From Aurantimonas aggregata (GTDB lineage: Bacteria; Pseudomonadota; Alphaproteobacteria; Rhizobiales; Rhizobiaceae): a stretch of DNA of 64,000 nt. Position numbers and translations under genes: made by a program. Under the pieces are notes generated by a model, which was given only the letters and a program-made list of their open reading frames with translations, was not told the origin of the DNA and did not search any database. The stretch is taken from positions 90,841 to 154,840 of the forward strand of contig NZ_JAAAMJ010000009.1 of assembly GCF_010500835.1 (NCBI RefSeq), given 5' to 3'. Shown one piece after another: positions 54,388 through 63,423 of this stretch (positions within the stretch are counted from its first letter, which is position 1; each line of letters begins with the position of its first letter).

Positions 54388-57249
54388 TCAGACCAGTGCC
54401 TCGACCGGGTGACGCAACCGGTAGGCCAGTCGCGCCGACTGCTCTCGACAGGAAAAGCCAGTAGCCAGGGCCTCGCCCTCCCCGTCGACCTTGTCGCGCC
54501 ATGACAGATCGAACAGGCGACGCGACATCGCGCCATGCTCGCTTTCGTGACCGAACAGTCCCGCCATCCCACAGCAACCCGTCCGTTCGACGACGAGCCG
54601 GTGGCCGCATGCCGCGAATACGCGCGACCAGCTTTCGGCGGAGGTCCGGCCGGCCGTGCTTTCCGTACAATGGCTGAGCAGCCGGAACGTCCTGCCTTCT
54701 CGACCGGCGACCAGGTTTCCCCGGTCTGCCAGATTGCGCAGGAGGTCTTCCAGGCTCCACACGGACCCGGGGGCGCTGCAAGCTTCCCGGAGCGCCGTGG
54801 TCGCGACAGGTTCCACCGACACAAGACACATGCCGGCATCAACGAGATCGTCGAGCCGTTTCCGCATAGCCGCGCGCACCGCCCTGTGCTCCGCGCCGAA
54901 TCCACGAACGTCCAGCGCCTTGCCGTTGGCCATGGGCGGGTGCCATGCGAGCGCGATACCGGACCGATGGAGCAGTTCGGCCGCCGCGGCCAGAACGTCT
55001 ACGTCAAAGACGCCGACGAAGCTGTCGGCGAGCAGCACGTGGGTAGCCCCCTGCTGGCGATCGAAGCGCGGGATGCCGAGCAGGCGCATGCGGTGCTCGA
55101 ACGTCTGCCCGGGGAAGCGCGGCAGATCCGACAGCGCGGCGATCCGCTCCAGCGGCTTCGCTCCCATGGCGAGCGCCAGGTTGGCCAGTCGCGGAAATCG
55201 CCGGGCGAACAAGGTGACGCGTTCGGATCGGCGGATGATCCGGTCGCGCAGGCTGCGTGGCCTGCGTTGATGGACCCGCTCCAGCACGGTCGACTTCATC
55301 GTCGGGATATCGACACGCACCGGGCATCGGTTCGTGCAGGCGCGGCACGAAAGACAGGTCTCGAGCGAGACAAGAAGCGCTTCTTCCGCCGCCGCGCGAT
55401 CGTCATCGTCAAGCGGCCGGATGGCGGACAGGCGCGCACATTCGCGGAGCAGCGTCGCCCGCCCCTTGGGCGATTGAACAGGATCTCCCGTTGCCTTGAA
55501 AGAGGGACACATCGCGTTGGACGAGTCCCAGTCGTGACAGGCGCCGTTGCCGTTGCAAGAGATCGCCTTTGCGAGGAACTCCCGCTCGGCCGCCGGAATA
55601 TCGGCATCGGCCTCGCCGCGAAACGGCGTGCCGTCGATCGTCATCAGGGCGCCCTGGACACCGTCCGGCACGGCGAGCTTCCCGGGATTGAGGACATTGC
55701 CGGGGTCGAAGGCGCTCTTGATGCGACGCAGGACGCCGTAGAGTTCGTCGCCGAAGAACAGGGGCCCGTATTCGCCCCTTACACCATGGCCGTGCTCGCC
55801 CCAGAGCAGCCCACCATGGCGCTTGGCAAGAGCGGCAACCTCGTCCGACACCGTACGAAAGATCAAGCGATCCGCCGGCTCGATGAGGTCAAGCGTCGGG
55901 CGCACGTGAAGACAGCCGACATCGGCATGACCGAACATCCCATAATCGAGGCCATGCCGGTCGAGGATCTCGCGAAAACCATCCACGAAGGCCGGCAGGT
56001 TCGCGGGCGGGACGGCACAATCCTCGACGAAAGGGCTCGCCCGGCGTCGTCCCTCCAGTGCCCCCAGCAGGCCGACGCTCTGGCGCCGAAGGTCCCAGAC
56101 ACTCGCGACGGACGATGGCTCGTCGAGAACGTTGATCGACGAGACGGCCCCCGGATCAACCTTCAGCATCGACGTCAGCGCGGCGACGGCGGCTGCCACC
56201 TCGCCCCTCTCCTCTCCTGCAAACTCCACGAAAAGCAGCGACGCCGCACTACCGAGGTCGCCCAGCGACTCGCCGAGGCCGCCCCAGACCGGGTCGTTCC
56301 GCGCCAGCCGGAGGATCTTGTCGTCAACGATCTCGATCGCGAGCGGATCGGCCTCGAGAATCCGGCCGACATCCCCGAGCGCGTCGCGAAAGTGCTCGTA
56401 TCCGAGCACGACGACCGACGAGATCTGCGGCCGCCTCGTGACCTTGAGGACGAGGCGCGTCGTCAACGCCAGCGTGCCTTCCGAGCCGGCGAGCAGCTTG
56501 ACGAGGTCCACCGACCCGTCCGGGGCTATCGCTTCCTTCAGATTGTAGCCCGTCAAGCCCCGATTCATGTCCGGGAAGACCCGGGTGATCTCCTCGCGTC
56601 TCGGCAGCACGTCCCGGAGCAGTGCGCGCATCACGGATGCCATCCGGCCGTTTCCGTCCGCGAGTGCCTGGACGTCCGACGCGGAAAGGTGCCGACCGAT
56701 CTGATGGATTTCGCCATCCGCCGTGACGATTTCGGCGCCGACGACATGATCCGAGGTTCGCCCGTAGCGCCGCGAGCCCTTTCCCGATGCGTCGGTCCCG
56801 AACATCCCGCCGACGGCGGCGCGCGAGGCCGTCGAGACGGTCGGGGCGAAGAAGCATCCGTCCGGGGCGAGATGCGCGTTCAGCCGGTCGAGCACCACGC
56901 CGGGGCCCACGCTGATGGTCATTGCCTCCGGGTCGAACGGACCGATTTCCGCCATGTGGCGCTTGAAATCCAGGACGACACCGTCGGTCAGCGACTGGCC
57001 ATTGGTGCCGGTTCCGCCGCCACGCCCCACCAGCGGCAAGGACAGTTCGGAGGCGGCGCGGCATGCAACCGCGACATCGGTAGCATCACGCGGAAACAGC
57101 ACCGCCGCCGGCGACAGCCGGTAGACACTGCCGTCGGTGCTCCAGACCGGCAGGCGGCCGCCATCGGCGACCACGTCGCCCCTGAAGCCGTCTCGCCGAA
57201 GACATTCGAGGAGCGCGCCCACCTCAGGCTGTCTAGCCGCAGCAAGCAT
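54388..57249 (-). CDS. FAD-linked oxidase/4Fe-4S fusion dehydrogenase (D-2-hydroxyglutarate/D-lactate dehydrogenase, YdiJ-like)
   Basis: 953-residue flavo-iron-sulfur enzyme that oxidises a 2-hydroxyacid and passes electrons to the quinone pool or a carrier. N-terminal FAD-binding domain of VAO type (LVGRGGGTGTNGQSL, about residues 87-101; GGMFGTDASGKGSRRYG), the C-terminal oxidase domain (FGHADVGCLHVRPTLDL, GEHGHGVRGEYG with metal histidines), then a ferredoxin domain with CLSCRACTNRCPV and the first cluster CNGNGACHDWDSSNAMCPS, and a C-terminal CCG-like domain (RTGCCGMAG). The ATG at 57249 overlaps the dctM stop by one base. It is the last gene of the TRAP operon, so it probably oxidises the imported acid. 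Confidence 0.87.
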   Translation of the reverse strand: MLAAARQPEVGALLECLRRDGFRGDVVADGGRLPVWSTDGSVYRLSPAAVLFPRDATDVAVACRAASELSLPLVGRGGGTGTNGQSLTDGVVLDFKRHMAEIGPFDPEAMTISVGPGVVLDRLNAHLAPDGCFFAPTVSTASRAAVGGMFGTDASGKGSRRYGRTSDHVVGAEIVTADGEIHQIGRHLSASDVQALADGNGRMASVMRALLRDVLPRREEITRVFPDMNRGLTGYNLKEAIAPDGSVDLVKLLAGSEGTLALTTRLVLKVTRRPQISSVVVLGYEHFRDALGDVGRILEADPLAIEIVDDKILRLARNDPVWGGLGESLGDLGSAASLLFVEFAGEERGEVAAAVAALTSMLKVDPGAVSSINVLDEPSSVASVWDLRRQSVGLLGALEGRRRASPFVEDCAVPPANLPAFVDGFREILDRHGLDYGMFGHADVGCLHVRPTLDLIEPADRLIFRTVSDEVAALAKRHGGLLWGEHGHGVRGEYGPLFFGDELYGVLRRIKSAFDPGNVLNPGKLAVPDGVQGALMTIDGTPFRGEADADIPAAEREFLAKAISCNGNGACHDWDSSNAMCPSFKATGDPVQSPKGRATLLRECARLSAIRPLDDDDRAAAEEALLVSLETCLSCRACTNRCPVRVDIPTMKSTVLERVHQRRPRSLRDRIIRRSERVTLFARRFPRLANLALAMGAKPLERIAALSDLPRFPGQTFEHRMRLLGIPRFDRQQGATHVLLADSFVGVFDVDVLAAAAELLHRSGIALAWHPPMANGKALDVRGFGAEHRAVRAAMRKRLDDLVDAGMCLVSVEPVATTALREACSAPGSVWSLEDLLRNLADRGNLVAGREGRTFRLLSHCTESTAGRTSAESWSRVFAACGHRLVVERTGCCGMAGLFGHESEHGAMSRRLFDLSWRDKVDGEGEALATGFSCREQSARLAYRLRHPVEALV

Positions 57250-58532
57250 CAGCCGAACGCTCTGGGAATCGCCAACGTGATCCACGGAATGTAGGTGACG
57301 AGCCCGAGCACGAAGAACATGACGAGCAGCATCGGCCACAGCGTCTTGGTCATGGTCTCGATCGGGACACCTGAGATCGCCGACCCGACGAACAGCGAAT
57401 AGCCGAAGGGTGGCGTCGCCATTCCGATGGCGAGGTTGATGACGACGATCGCGCCCAGATGCGTCGGATCGAGGCCGAGGCTTGCGCCCATGGCGGTCAG
57501 GATCCCGCCGAGGATGATCATGGCCGCGATGTTGTCCATAACGGCGCCGATAAAGAGCAGGCACAGATTCATCATCAGAAGGATGATGATCGGGTTGTCA
57601 GACACGCCGAGGACGATCTGGGCGATCGTGTTCGGAAGCTGCTCGACGGTGATCAGCCAGCCGAATGCTGCGGCGGTGGCGATGATGAAACAGACGATGG
57701 TCGTGGTCCGCATGGACCGTTTCACGATCGACGGCAGATCCCGGTAGTTGAGTTCGCGGTGGATGAAAAGACCGACGAGCAGCGCGTAGACGACGCCGAT
57801 CGCTGCCGCTTCCGTGGGCGTGAACACGCCCCCATAGATGCCGCCGAGAATGACGACGGGGGCCGCGAGGGACCACTTGCCCTGGTTGAGCGCCGAACGG
57901 AGTTCCTTCCACGTGGCGCGCGGTTCGTTGCTCATGATGTTGCTGCGGCGTGCCGTCACATAGCAGACGCCCATGAGACCGCAGGCGATCAGAATTCCCG
58001 GGATGATGCCGGCGAGGAAGAGTTTTCCGATCGATTGCTCGGCAACGACGCCCCAGATGATCATGGGGATCGACGGCGGGATCATCTGACCGATCGGCCC
58101 CGAGGCAGTCGCCAGCGATGCCGAGAAATCGCGTCGCCAGCCGCGCTTCTCCATTTCGGGGATCATGATGCCGCCGATCGCCGCCGTCGTGGCCGGCGCC
58201 GAGCCCGAGATCGCGGCGAAGAAGGTGGCGGAGATTACCGTCACCATGCCGAGCCCGCCGGTGATGTGCCGGACGAGCGCCTGGCCGACCGCGACGAGCC
58301 GGCGGGACAGGCCGCCGTGCATCATCAGATCGCCGGTAAGGACGAAACCCGGGATGGCTAGCAGAGAGAACACCTGCGTCCCCGCGATGATCCTCTGCGA
58401 GAGGATCACCCAGGGAAAGTCGGCCATGTAGATTCCGGCGACCGCTGCCAGGCCGATCGCGATGGCAATCGGGACACCTGTGAACAGTCCGCCTGCGAAG
58501 ACCAGCAGAAGCGCCCATGCCGTCGCCGTCAT
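57249..58532 (-). CDS. dctM: TRAP transporter large permease, DctM type
   Basis: 427-residue inner-membrane permease (family SiaM/DctM) with about twelve hydrophobic segments. Typical elements are GVPIAIAIGLAAV, GLSRRLVAVGQALVRHITGGLGM, PEMEKRGW, GPIGQMIPPSIPMIIWG and GMATPPFGYSLFV. Its start overlaps dctQ by 4 bp and its stop overlaps the dehydrogenase start. With DctQ it forms the H+/Na+-driven channel for the substrate held by DctP. Confidence 0.89.
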   Translation of the reverse strand: MTATAWALLLVFAGGLFTGVPIAIAIGLAAVAGIYMADFPWVILSQRIIAGTQVFSLLAIPGFVLTGDLMMHGGLSRRLVAVGQALVRHITGGLGMVTVISATFFAAISGSAPATTAAIGGIMIPEMEKRGWRRDFSASLATASGPIGQMIPPSIPMIIWGVVAEQSIGKLFLAGIIPGILIACGLMGVCYVTARRSNIMSNEPRATWKELRSALNQGKWSLAAPVVILGGIYGGVFTPTEAAAIGVVYALLVGLFIHRELNYRDLPSIVKRSMRTTTIVCFIIATAAAFGWLITVEQLPNTIAQIVLGVSDNPIIILLMMNLCLLFIGAVMDNIAAMIILGGILTAMGASLGLDPTHLGAIVVINLAIGMATPPFGYSLFVGSAISGVPIETMTKTLWPMLLVMFFVLGLVTYIPWITLAIPRAFG

Positions 58533-59047
58533 GCGAAGCTGTCCGTCTTGGTGAGGTCGAGCGGCACCAGCAGCCTGACCAGTGCGTGGAAAGCCCCGAG
58601 AAGGCCGGTGACCGGGGCGGCGAGATAGACATACGATACGGGGAGCCGGAGCGCGGCCGTCACCTGTCCCAGCGATTCCTCGACGTACAACGTGCCGGTC
58701 CAGGCGAAGACTAGGCAGAACGCCAGGACGAGAAAGGCAACGAAGCTCGACCAGACGAGGCGCGCCCTGGGCGGCAACCAGCTCACGATCATGTCGAGCT
58801 TGACGTGGGCGACGTCGCGGATGGCGGTCGTGGCCGCCAGCAGGATCGTCCAGGTGAACAGGCCGAGTGCTGCTTCTTCAGTCCAGGAGAAGGCGGAGCC
58901 GAGAACGTAGCGCGAGAAGACCTGGAGAACCAAGGCGAGAATCATCGCGGTCGCGGCCGCGATGACCAGCACCTCCGTGATCGCAGCGACGCGCGCCGAG
59001 ATTCTGTCGAGACGTGACAGCACGAGCTTCTCCCGGGACTGGAACAT
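58529..59047 (-). CDS. dctQ: TRAP transporter small permease, DctQ type
   Basis: 172-residue membrane protein with four helices and the family phrase YVLGSAFSWTEEAALGLFTWTILLAATTAI (in part), typical of DctQ. Position between dctP and dctM and 4-bp overlap with dctM support the role. A 43-bp gap with a strong hairpin separates it from dctP. Confidence 0.88.
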   Translation of the reverse strand: MFQSREKLVLSRLDRISARVAAITEVLVIAAATAMILALVLQVFSRYVLGSAFSWTEEAALGLFTWTILLAATTAIRDVAHVKLDMIVSWLPPRARLVWSSFVAFLVLAFCLVFAWTGTLYVEESLGQVTAALRLPVSYVYLAAPVTGLLGAFHALVRLLVPLDLTKTDSFA

Positions 59048-59053
59048 GAGGGG

Positions 59054-59084
59054 CTGTGCTGCACGAGCGAGCCGCGCAGCACAG
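59054..59084 (-). terminator. Intercistronic hairpin between dctP and dctQ
   Basis: CTGTGCTGC (59054-59062) pairs perfectly with GCAGCACAG (59076-59084) over 9 bp with a 13-nt loop, in the 43 bp between the dctP stop and the dctQ start. As in the smo operon, this should raise the binding-protein message above the permeases. Confidence 0.55.
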
Positions 59085-59090
59085 GAGGGC

Positions 59091-60113
59091 TTAGTTTGCG
59101 GCTGGACTGTCGGCGCCTACCGCCGCGAGAGTCTTGTCGAACAGATCCTCACCGATCGAGGAACGGAATGCCTCGTAGACCGGCACGACCTTCTCGCGGA
59201 AGGCGGCAACGTCACTGACGTCGTTGACGGTCATGCCCTGCTCCTCGAGCGTCGTGACCATCTCGCTTTCATTGGCAGCCACCTGATCGCGCTGCGTGTC
59301 GATCGCAGCCGCTGCCGCCTCGCGAAGGGCTTCCTGCTGTTCGGGCGTCAGCTTGTCGAAGAACCGCTTGGAGACGAGGACACCCAACGCCGAGTAGGTG
59401 TGTTTGGTCAGTGACAGATACTCCACGACTTCCGAATACTTGTTGGAGGCGATGACCGCGAGCGGGATCTCCAGCCCGTCGACCGTGCCCTGCTGGGCAG
59501 CAGTGAACGTTTCTCCCCAGCCGATGGGAACGGCATTGCCGCCCAGCGACCGGAACATGTCGATGAAGACCGGGTTCTGCATGACGCGGAACTTGACGCC
59601 CTCGACATCCGAGGGTGCGGTGACCGGACGGACGTTGTTGATCATGTGACGGAAGCCACCCTCGGCAAAGCCGAGCCCGATGATTCCGCTATCCTCCAGG
59701 CTTCGCATGAGTTCCTGACCGATCGGTCCGTCCAGAACCTCATGTGCCTTCCCGGCATCCTCGAAGAGGAACGGCATGTCTACCACCTGGAAGCCAGGTT
59801 CGACGGTGGCGATCAGGGCGTTGGTGACGATGGCGGCCTCGATCGTTCCGAACCGCAGGCCTTCCATCATCAGCTTCTCGTCGCCGAGCTGGTTGTTCGG
59901 ATAGAACTGGACGTTGATGGCGTCGGGGATGCGCTCGGCGATACCGTCGGCGAAGGCATGCGCGACGATCGCGTAGGGGTCCTTTGGTCCATCCGACGTG
60001 TTCCAGGTCAGCTTCATCGGAAGCTGCTGCGCGAGGGCTGGCGCCCCGAGCATGCCGAGCGAAACCGCCGCCAGCGTGGTGGCGGCAAAAGCGCGTCTTG
60101 TGATTGCGAGCAC
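59091..60113 (-). CDS. dctP: TRAP transporter substrate-binding protein, DctP type
   Basis: 340-residue periplasmic receptor. A signal peptide with LAITRRAFAATTLAAVSLGMLGAPALAQQ (in part) has a twin-arginine-like TRRAF. The mature protein carries HAFADGIAERIPDAINVQFYPNNQLGD, GLRFGTIEAAIV, and the arginine-containing FRVMQNP segment that binds the carboxylate in DctP proteins. I chose the GTG at 60113, preceded by AGGGAGG; upstream ATGs belong to low-complexity sequence. It follows the lactonase gene by 32 bp. Confidence 0.86.
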   Translation of the reverse strand: MLAITRRAFAATTLAAVSLGMLGAPALAQQLPMKLTWNTSDGPKDPYAIVAHAFADGIAERIPDAINVQFYPNNQLGDEKLMMEGLRFGTIEAAIVTNALIATVEPGFQVVDMPFLFEDAGKAHEVLDGPIGQELMRSLEDSGIIGLGFAEGGFRHMINNVRPVTAPSDVEGVKFRVMQNPVFIDMFRSLGGNAVPIGWGETFTAAQQGTVDGLEIPLAVIASNKYSEVVEYLSLTKHTYSALGVLVSKRFFDKLTPEQQEALREAAAAAIDTQRDQVAANESEMVTTLEEQGMTVNDVSDVAAFREKVVPVYEAFRSSIGEDLFDKTLAAVGADSPAAN

Positions 60114-60145
60114 TATGAGGTCCTCCCTTGGAGCCTGTTCGGATG

Positions 60146-61012
60146 TCAGGCGAAGCCGTAGAGCTTCGCCGGGTTGGCGACGAGAATGTTGTTCCGCGTC
60201 GCTTCGTCGGGCACCCAGTCGGCAAGTATGTCGAGAAGGGCCCCGTCGTTGGGCATCGGTATGGTGACGGAAGGGTGCGGCCAGTCGGTTGCCCACACGC
60301 ACCGCTCCGGGTCGGCCTCGACGATGGCGCGGGCGAAAGGCAACACATCCGAATAAGGGGGCTGCGTCTCGCCCGTGAAGCGATAGGCTCCGGACAGCTT
60401 GGCCCAGGCGCGACCCTCGCGGATCAGGGCGAGCATGTCCGTGAAGCCGGGATCCGACGTTCCCTTCGCGGTGGGTAGATGGCCCATGTGGTCGAACACG
60501 ACATCGACCGGAAGCTCGCCGAGACGGCGGCGCAGATCTCCGAAGGTCGAGACGTCAATCAGCACCTGAAGATGCCAGCCCAGCGGCGCGATGCGTTCGG
60601 CGAGACGGCGCACGTCGGAGACCTCGCTGCCACTGCGATAGAGAAGATTGAGGCGGACGCCCCTCGCTCCACCAGCCGCCATTTCCTCCAGTTCGCTGTC
60701 CATGACCGTGTCGTCGACGACGACGACCGCGCGGAAGTCGCCGTTGGCCCGGGCGACGGCATCCATGGTCACGCGGTTGTCGGTGCCGTGGACGCTCGGC
60801 TGGACGATCACCGCCCTGTCGAGGCCCAGTACGCGAAGCATTTCCCGATAGGATTCGTAGGAGGCCTCGGGCGGCGTATAGGAGCGATCCGCCACGAACG
60901 GATAACGATCGATCGGTCCGAAGACATGCGCATGGCAGTCGCAGGCACCGGATGGCGGGATGATCTTCGGGCGGCGAGGTGCCGGGTCGGGGCCGGCGCA
61001 GGCGGCGATCAT
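60146..61012 (-). CDS. LigI-like amidohydrolase (2-pyrone-4,6-dicarboxylate lactonase family)
   Basis: 288-residue cytoplasmic TIM-barrel hydrolase (COG3618 type). It carries CDCHAHVFGP and PFVADRSYTPPEA near residues 24-55, VQPSVHGTDN, DHMGHLP, and WATDWPHPSV (catalytic Asp and His of the group). LigI and relatives open lactones without metal. GGGGAC precedes the ATG by 5 bp. It heads the TRAP operon, placing a lactone-opening or dicarboxylate hydrolase step next to uptake. The true substrate is unknown; sugar lactonases of the same family are also possible. Confidence 0.84.
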   Translation of the reverse strand: MIAACAGPDPAPRRPKIIPPSGACDCHAHVFGPIDRYPFVADRSYTPPEASYESYREMLRVLGLDRAVIVQPSVHGTDNRVTMDAVARANGDFRAVVVVDDTVMDSELEEMAAGGARGVRLNLLYRSGSEVSDVRRLAERIAPLGWHLQVLIDVSTFGDLRRRLGELPVDVVFDHMGHLPTAKGTSDPGFTDMLALIREGRAWAKLSGAYRFTGETQPPYSDVLPFARAIVEADPERCVWATDWPHPSVTIPMPNDGALLDILADWVPDEATRNNILVANPAKLYGFA

Positions 61013-61217
61013 TGCGTCCCCCGATAGCCGGCACGCCACGGACGATCGGCAGAAACACTTCGCAGGGAGTTTTGCAGTATTGGAGTCGCCGAGCGCCGAC
61101 GGATCAGCGACCAATAGATGCGGGCCCATGCCGGTCCCCAGGCACTCCTCGGCGCGGGCACGGTGTCCGGCGCGCGGTGAGAATGCAATTCGGTACGCTG
61201 GTCAAGTTGAGGTTGCC

Positions 61218-61237
61218 CCTGGAGTGGAGACTCCAGG
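61218..61237. promoter_or_regulatory. MerR-type dyad CCTGGAGT-GGAG-ACTCCAGG
   Basis: A perfect 8-bp inverted repeat with a 4-nt centre. TTGAGG at 61207-61212 lies upstream at a distance seen in CueR/ZntR-type promoters, where the dyad sits between -35 and -10. I recall a similar CTGGAGT...ACTCCAG core in the E. coli zntA promoter. The -10 is poor, so this may be a remnant. Confidence 0.35.
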
Positions 61238-61319
61238 AATGCAGCAGCTCGGCACGTCATATTCCCTCCCGTCGCGTCTCCCGATCACGCGATGGCGGCA
61301 ATCAACGGGTTCGAGGATT

Positions 61320-61345
61320 GATTGTCAACAACTACGTCGACAATC
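61320..61345. promoter_or_regulatory. GATTGTC and GACAATC half-sites
   Basis: Inverted 7-bp half-sites separated by 12 bp, 308 bp upstream of the LigI-like gene start. They are identical to the halves of the palindrome at 37162-37177. They may bind a GntR/FCD-type regulator of the TRAP operon. Confidence 0.35.
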
Positions 61346-61971
61346 GTCCTTGGATGCCCTTGGTCGAAACGAAGCAACTGCCACTTGGGCGGGCAAGAGC
61401 CCCGAAAAGCGGCTTCGGCAATAATTTCCTTCCGCCTGCGTGAAACGTCTTCGGGACGGGCTAGCGTCCAGGTGAGTACGGAAAAGAGCAAGCGGCCGTC
61501 TGCTCTCAAAGGACGATTGAGAAACAATTCGCATGGCGAGACCGGGCCGAAACCGGACTGTCCGCTTCTGGATGATTAAGACCGAAAGCTGCCACTCCCC
61601 AAACGACCTTTCAGGGCATTCGGCCTCTCGACCCATAGTCTCTATCGCAGATGTAGCGTTGCTCCGCCGAGAGCGTGTAGATGCGAGCCAGCAGAGGTCT
61701 CAATTCGTGAACTATGCCTTAATTAGTTGGGGAGCGGCGCAGCGCCTGGGCACGGCGCATATACGGTGAGCAGCCACTGAAGCGGCGTCGTTCCTGTTAG
61801 CACCCAACCGTCATGACGAAGTACGCGGCTGACGCAAACACGCGCCGCCGGTGCCTGCACGTCGATCGATCGGCTGGCCAAGCCATTCCATAATACTTAG
61901 TCTTCGTGTGCCGATCAAAGGGAGAAAGAAAGTCGGCCGCAAGATCGGCAGGCCGAATATGGGAGGAATAC

Positions 61972-63018
61972 ATGGACATTGATCGACGTGCACTTCTCGC
62001 TGGCAGTGCGGCATTAGGCGCCGCGCTCGCCGTTCCCAAGATTGCCAATGCCCAGGCCGAGCCGCTTGGCACGCAGCCGTCCCGCTATCCCGACGGCGCC
62101 TGGGAAGTTCTCGATCCGCGTTTCTCCAAGTACATGATCGGCAACACGCCCCTCCAGCGCCAGTGGAGCGGGGCCTTGTGGGCTGAAGGGCCGGCCTGGA
62201 ACGGCGTCGGTCGCTACGCCGTCTTCAGCGACATTCCCAACAACCGTCAGATGCGATGGGACGAGGTGACGGGGACGGTGACACCGCTCAGGCACGCCTC
62301 GAACTACTCAAACGGCAACACGTTCGATTTCGAAGGACGGCAGATCAGTTGCGAGCACTCCACGGCGCGAGTCGTCCGCTATGGCCGTCAGGGCCCGCCC
62401 GAGGTGCTGGCCGAGACCTTCGAAGGGAAACAACTGAACGCGCCCAACGATGCGGTCGTTCATCCCGATGATGGCGGCATCATCTTCACCGATCCCGGCT
62501 ACGGCAGCCACTGGTACTATGAAGGCAATGTCCGCGAACTGGAACTGCCGACGAGCATCTATCACATCGACGCCTCGGGCGGGGCGGTGACCCGGCTGAC
62601 CGACGAGATCTTCAAGCCGAACGGGCTTTGCTTCTCGCCCGACTACCGAACTCTGTACGTCGCAGATTCAGCCGCGACGCATCATCCCGAGCCGTCCCGG
62701 ATCATCGCCTGGACGGTGGAGGACAACGGCCGACGGCTGACCGGCAGACGCGAATTTGCGACCCTGGAGAACGGGTTTCACGACGGGCTGCGGGCCGATG
62801 TCGACGGGAACGTCTGGGCAGCGACCGGATTTGCTGGCGAGGGTCTGGACGGCGTCCACGTGTACGCGCCCGACGGTACCAAGATCGGGCAGATCAAGAC
62901 GCCAGAAGGCTGCGCCAATCTGGCCTTCGTCGGCGAACACCGAAATCGGCTTTTGCTGACTGCCAGCCAGTCGATCTACACGATCTATACTGCTGCCCAA
63001 GGCGCGCACATCGCGTGA
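61972..63018 (+). CDS. Exported SMP-30/gluconolactonase-family lactonase
   Basis: 348-residue beta-propeller lactonase. A twin-arginine-like signal (DRRALLAGSAALGAALA, cut near ANAQA) sends it to the periplasm. The metal site is visible: Glu in WAEGPAW, Asn in PNDAVVHP, the Asp in LRADVDGNVW, plus the substrate arginine. ADS and GLCFSPDYRTLYVADS are typical of SMP-30. GGGAGG lies 5 bp before the ATG at 61972. It would hydrolyse an aldonolactone or related lactone outside the cytoplasm, which fits the TRAP receptor gene cluster opposite. Confidence 0.86.
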   Translation: MDIDRRALLAGSAALGAALAVPKIANAQAEPLGTQPSRYPDGAWEVLDPRFSKYMIGNTPLQRQWSGALWAEGPAWNGVGRYAVFSDIPNNRQMRWDEVTGTVTPLRHASNYSNGNTFDFEGRQISCEHSTARVVRYGRQGPPEVLAETFEGKQLNAPNDAVVHPDDGGIIFTDPGYGSHWYYEGNVRELELPTSIYHIDASGGAVTRLTDEIFKPNGLCFSPDYRTLYVADSAATHHPEPSRIIAWTVEDNGRRLTGRREFATLENGFHDGLRADVDGNVWAATGFAGEGLDGVHVYAPDGTKIGQIKTPEGCANLAFVGEHRNRLLLTASQSIYTIYTAAQGAHIA

Positions 63019-63423
63019 ACCGCCTCATCCGGCAAGCAGTCAGTCGACAACGGGCGGGCAGCTTCTGCTGCCCGCCTAGCAGGAAGCCGACGGAGTGCAT
63101 TCGTGCCGATAGCGGAGGCAACTCCTGGAGCTCATTTGCGGATAGCTGCGGTTCTCCTCACGAGCCATTACAGTCTTTCCCTTCCAACCACATATTGTTG
63201 AGCGCGGTCATGTTCGCGGCTCGCGCATTCGGAGACGGTCTATGGACCGTCCTGCTAAAAGAGCTTCGACCCGGCCGCCCGATGTTGGGATGGCTGGAGC
63301 CGATGCGGCAGCCTGAGACGCCTTGACGTAGCCTCATGTCATGATGAAAACCGCATATCGATGCCAATGCCCTACAGGTGTTGGAGCTCTCCATACATCC
63401 TCCTGAGGACAAGGCGGTCGACT
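63019..63423. other. Intergenic region with terminator
   Basis: 405 bp between two plus-strand genes. Its only strong feature is the hairpin listed at 63053-63076. I see nothing else in it; the promoter of the next gene was not located. Confidence 0.4.
63053..63076 (+). terminator. Strong hairpin after the SMP-30 gene
   Basis: GGCGGGCAGC (63053-63062) pairs perfectly with GCTGCCCGCC (63067-63076) with a 4-nt TTCT loop, 34 bp after the lactonase stop. A 10-bp G+C stem fits a terminator even though the U-tract is weak. Confidence 0.6.

Larger units (their letters stand above)
61013..61971. other. Divergent control region with several dyads
   Basis: 960 bp with no credible gene. It holds a perfect 8-bp stem CCTGGAGT/ACTCCAGG (61218-61237) of MerR-operator look, and half-sites GATTGTC (61320-61326) and GACAATC (61339-61345). 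The promoters of the TRAP operon (minus strand) and of the SMP-30 gene (plus strand) should lie here; I could not assign exact hexamers. A small plus-strand frame at 61533-61769 has no domain character and was not called. Confidence 0.4.

Noticed and set aside
54535..57294. Very long plus-strand frame antisense to the FAD/Fe-S dehydrogenase
   Set aside because: It is rich in Arg, Asp, Gln and His in low-complexity runs, has no domain character, and mirrors the third-position G+C of the real gene.
61533..61769. Small plus-strand frame upstream of the SMP-30 gene
   Set aside because: No ribosome site, no domain, and composition like its non-coding surroundings.
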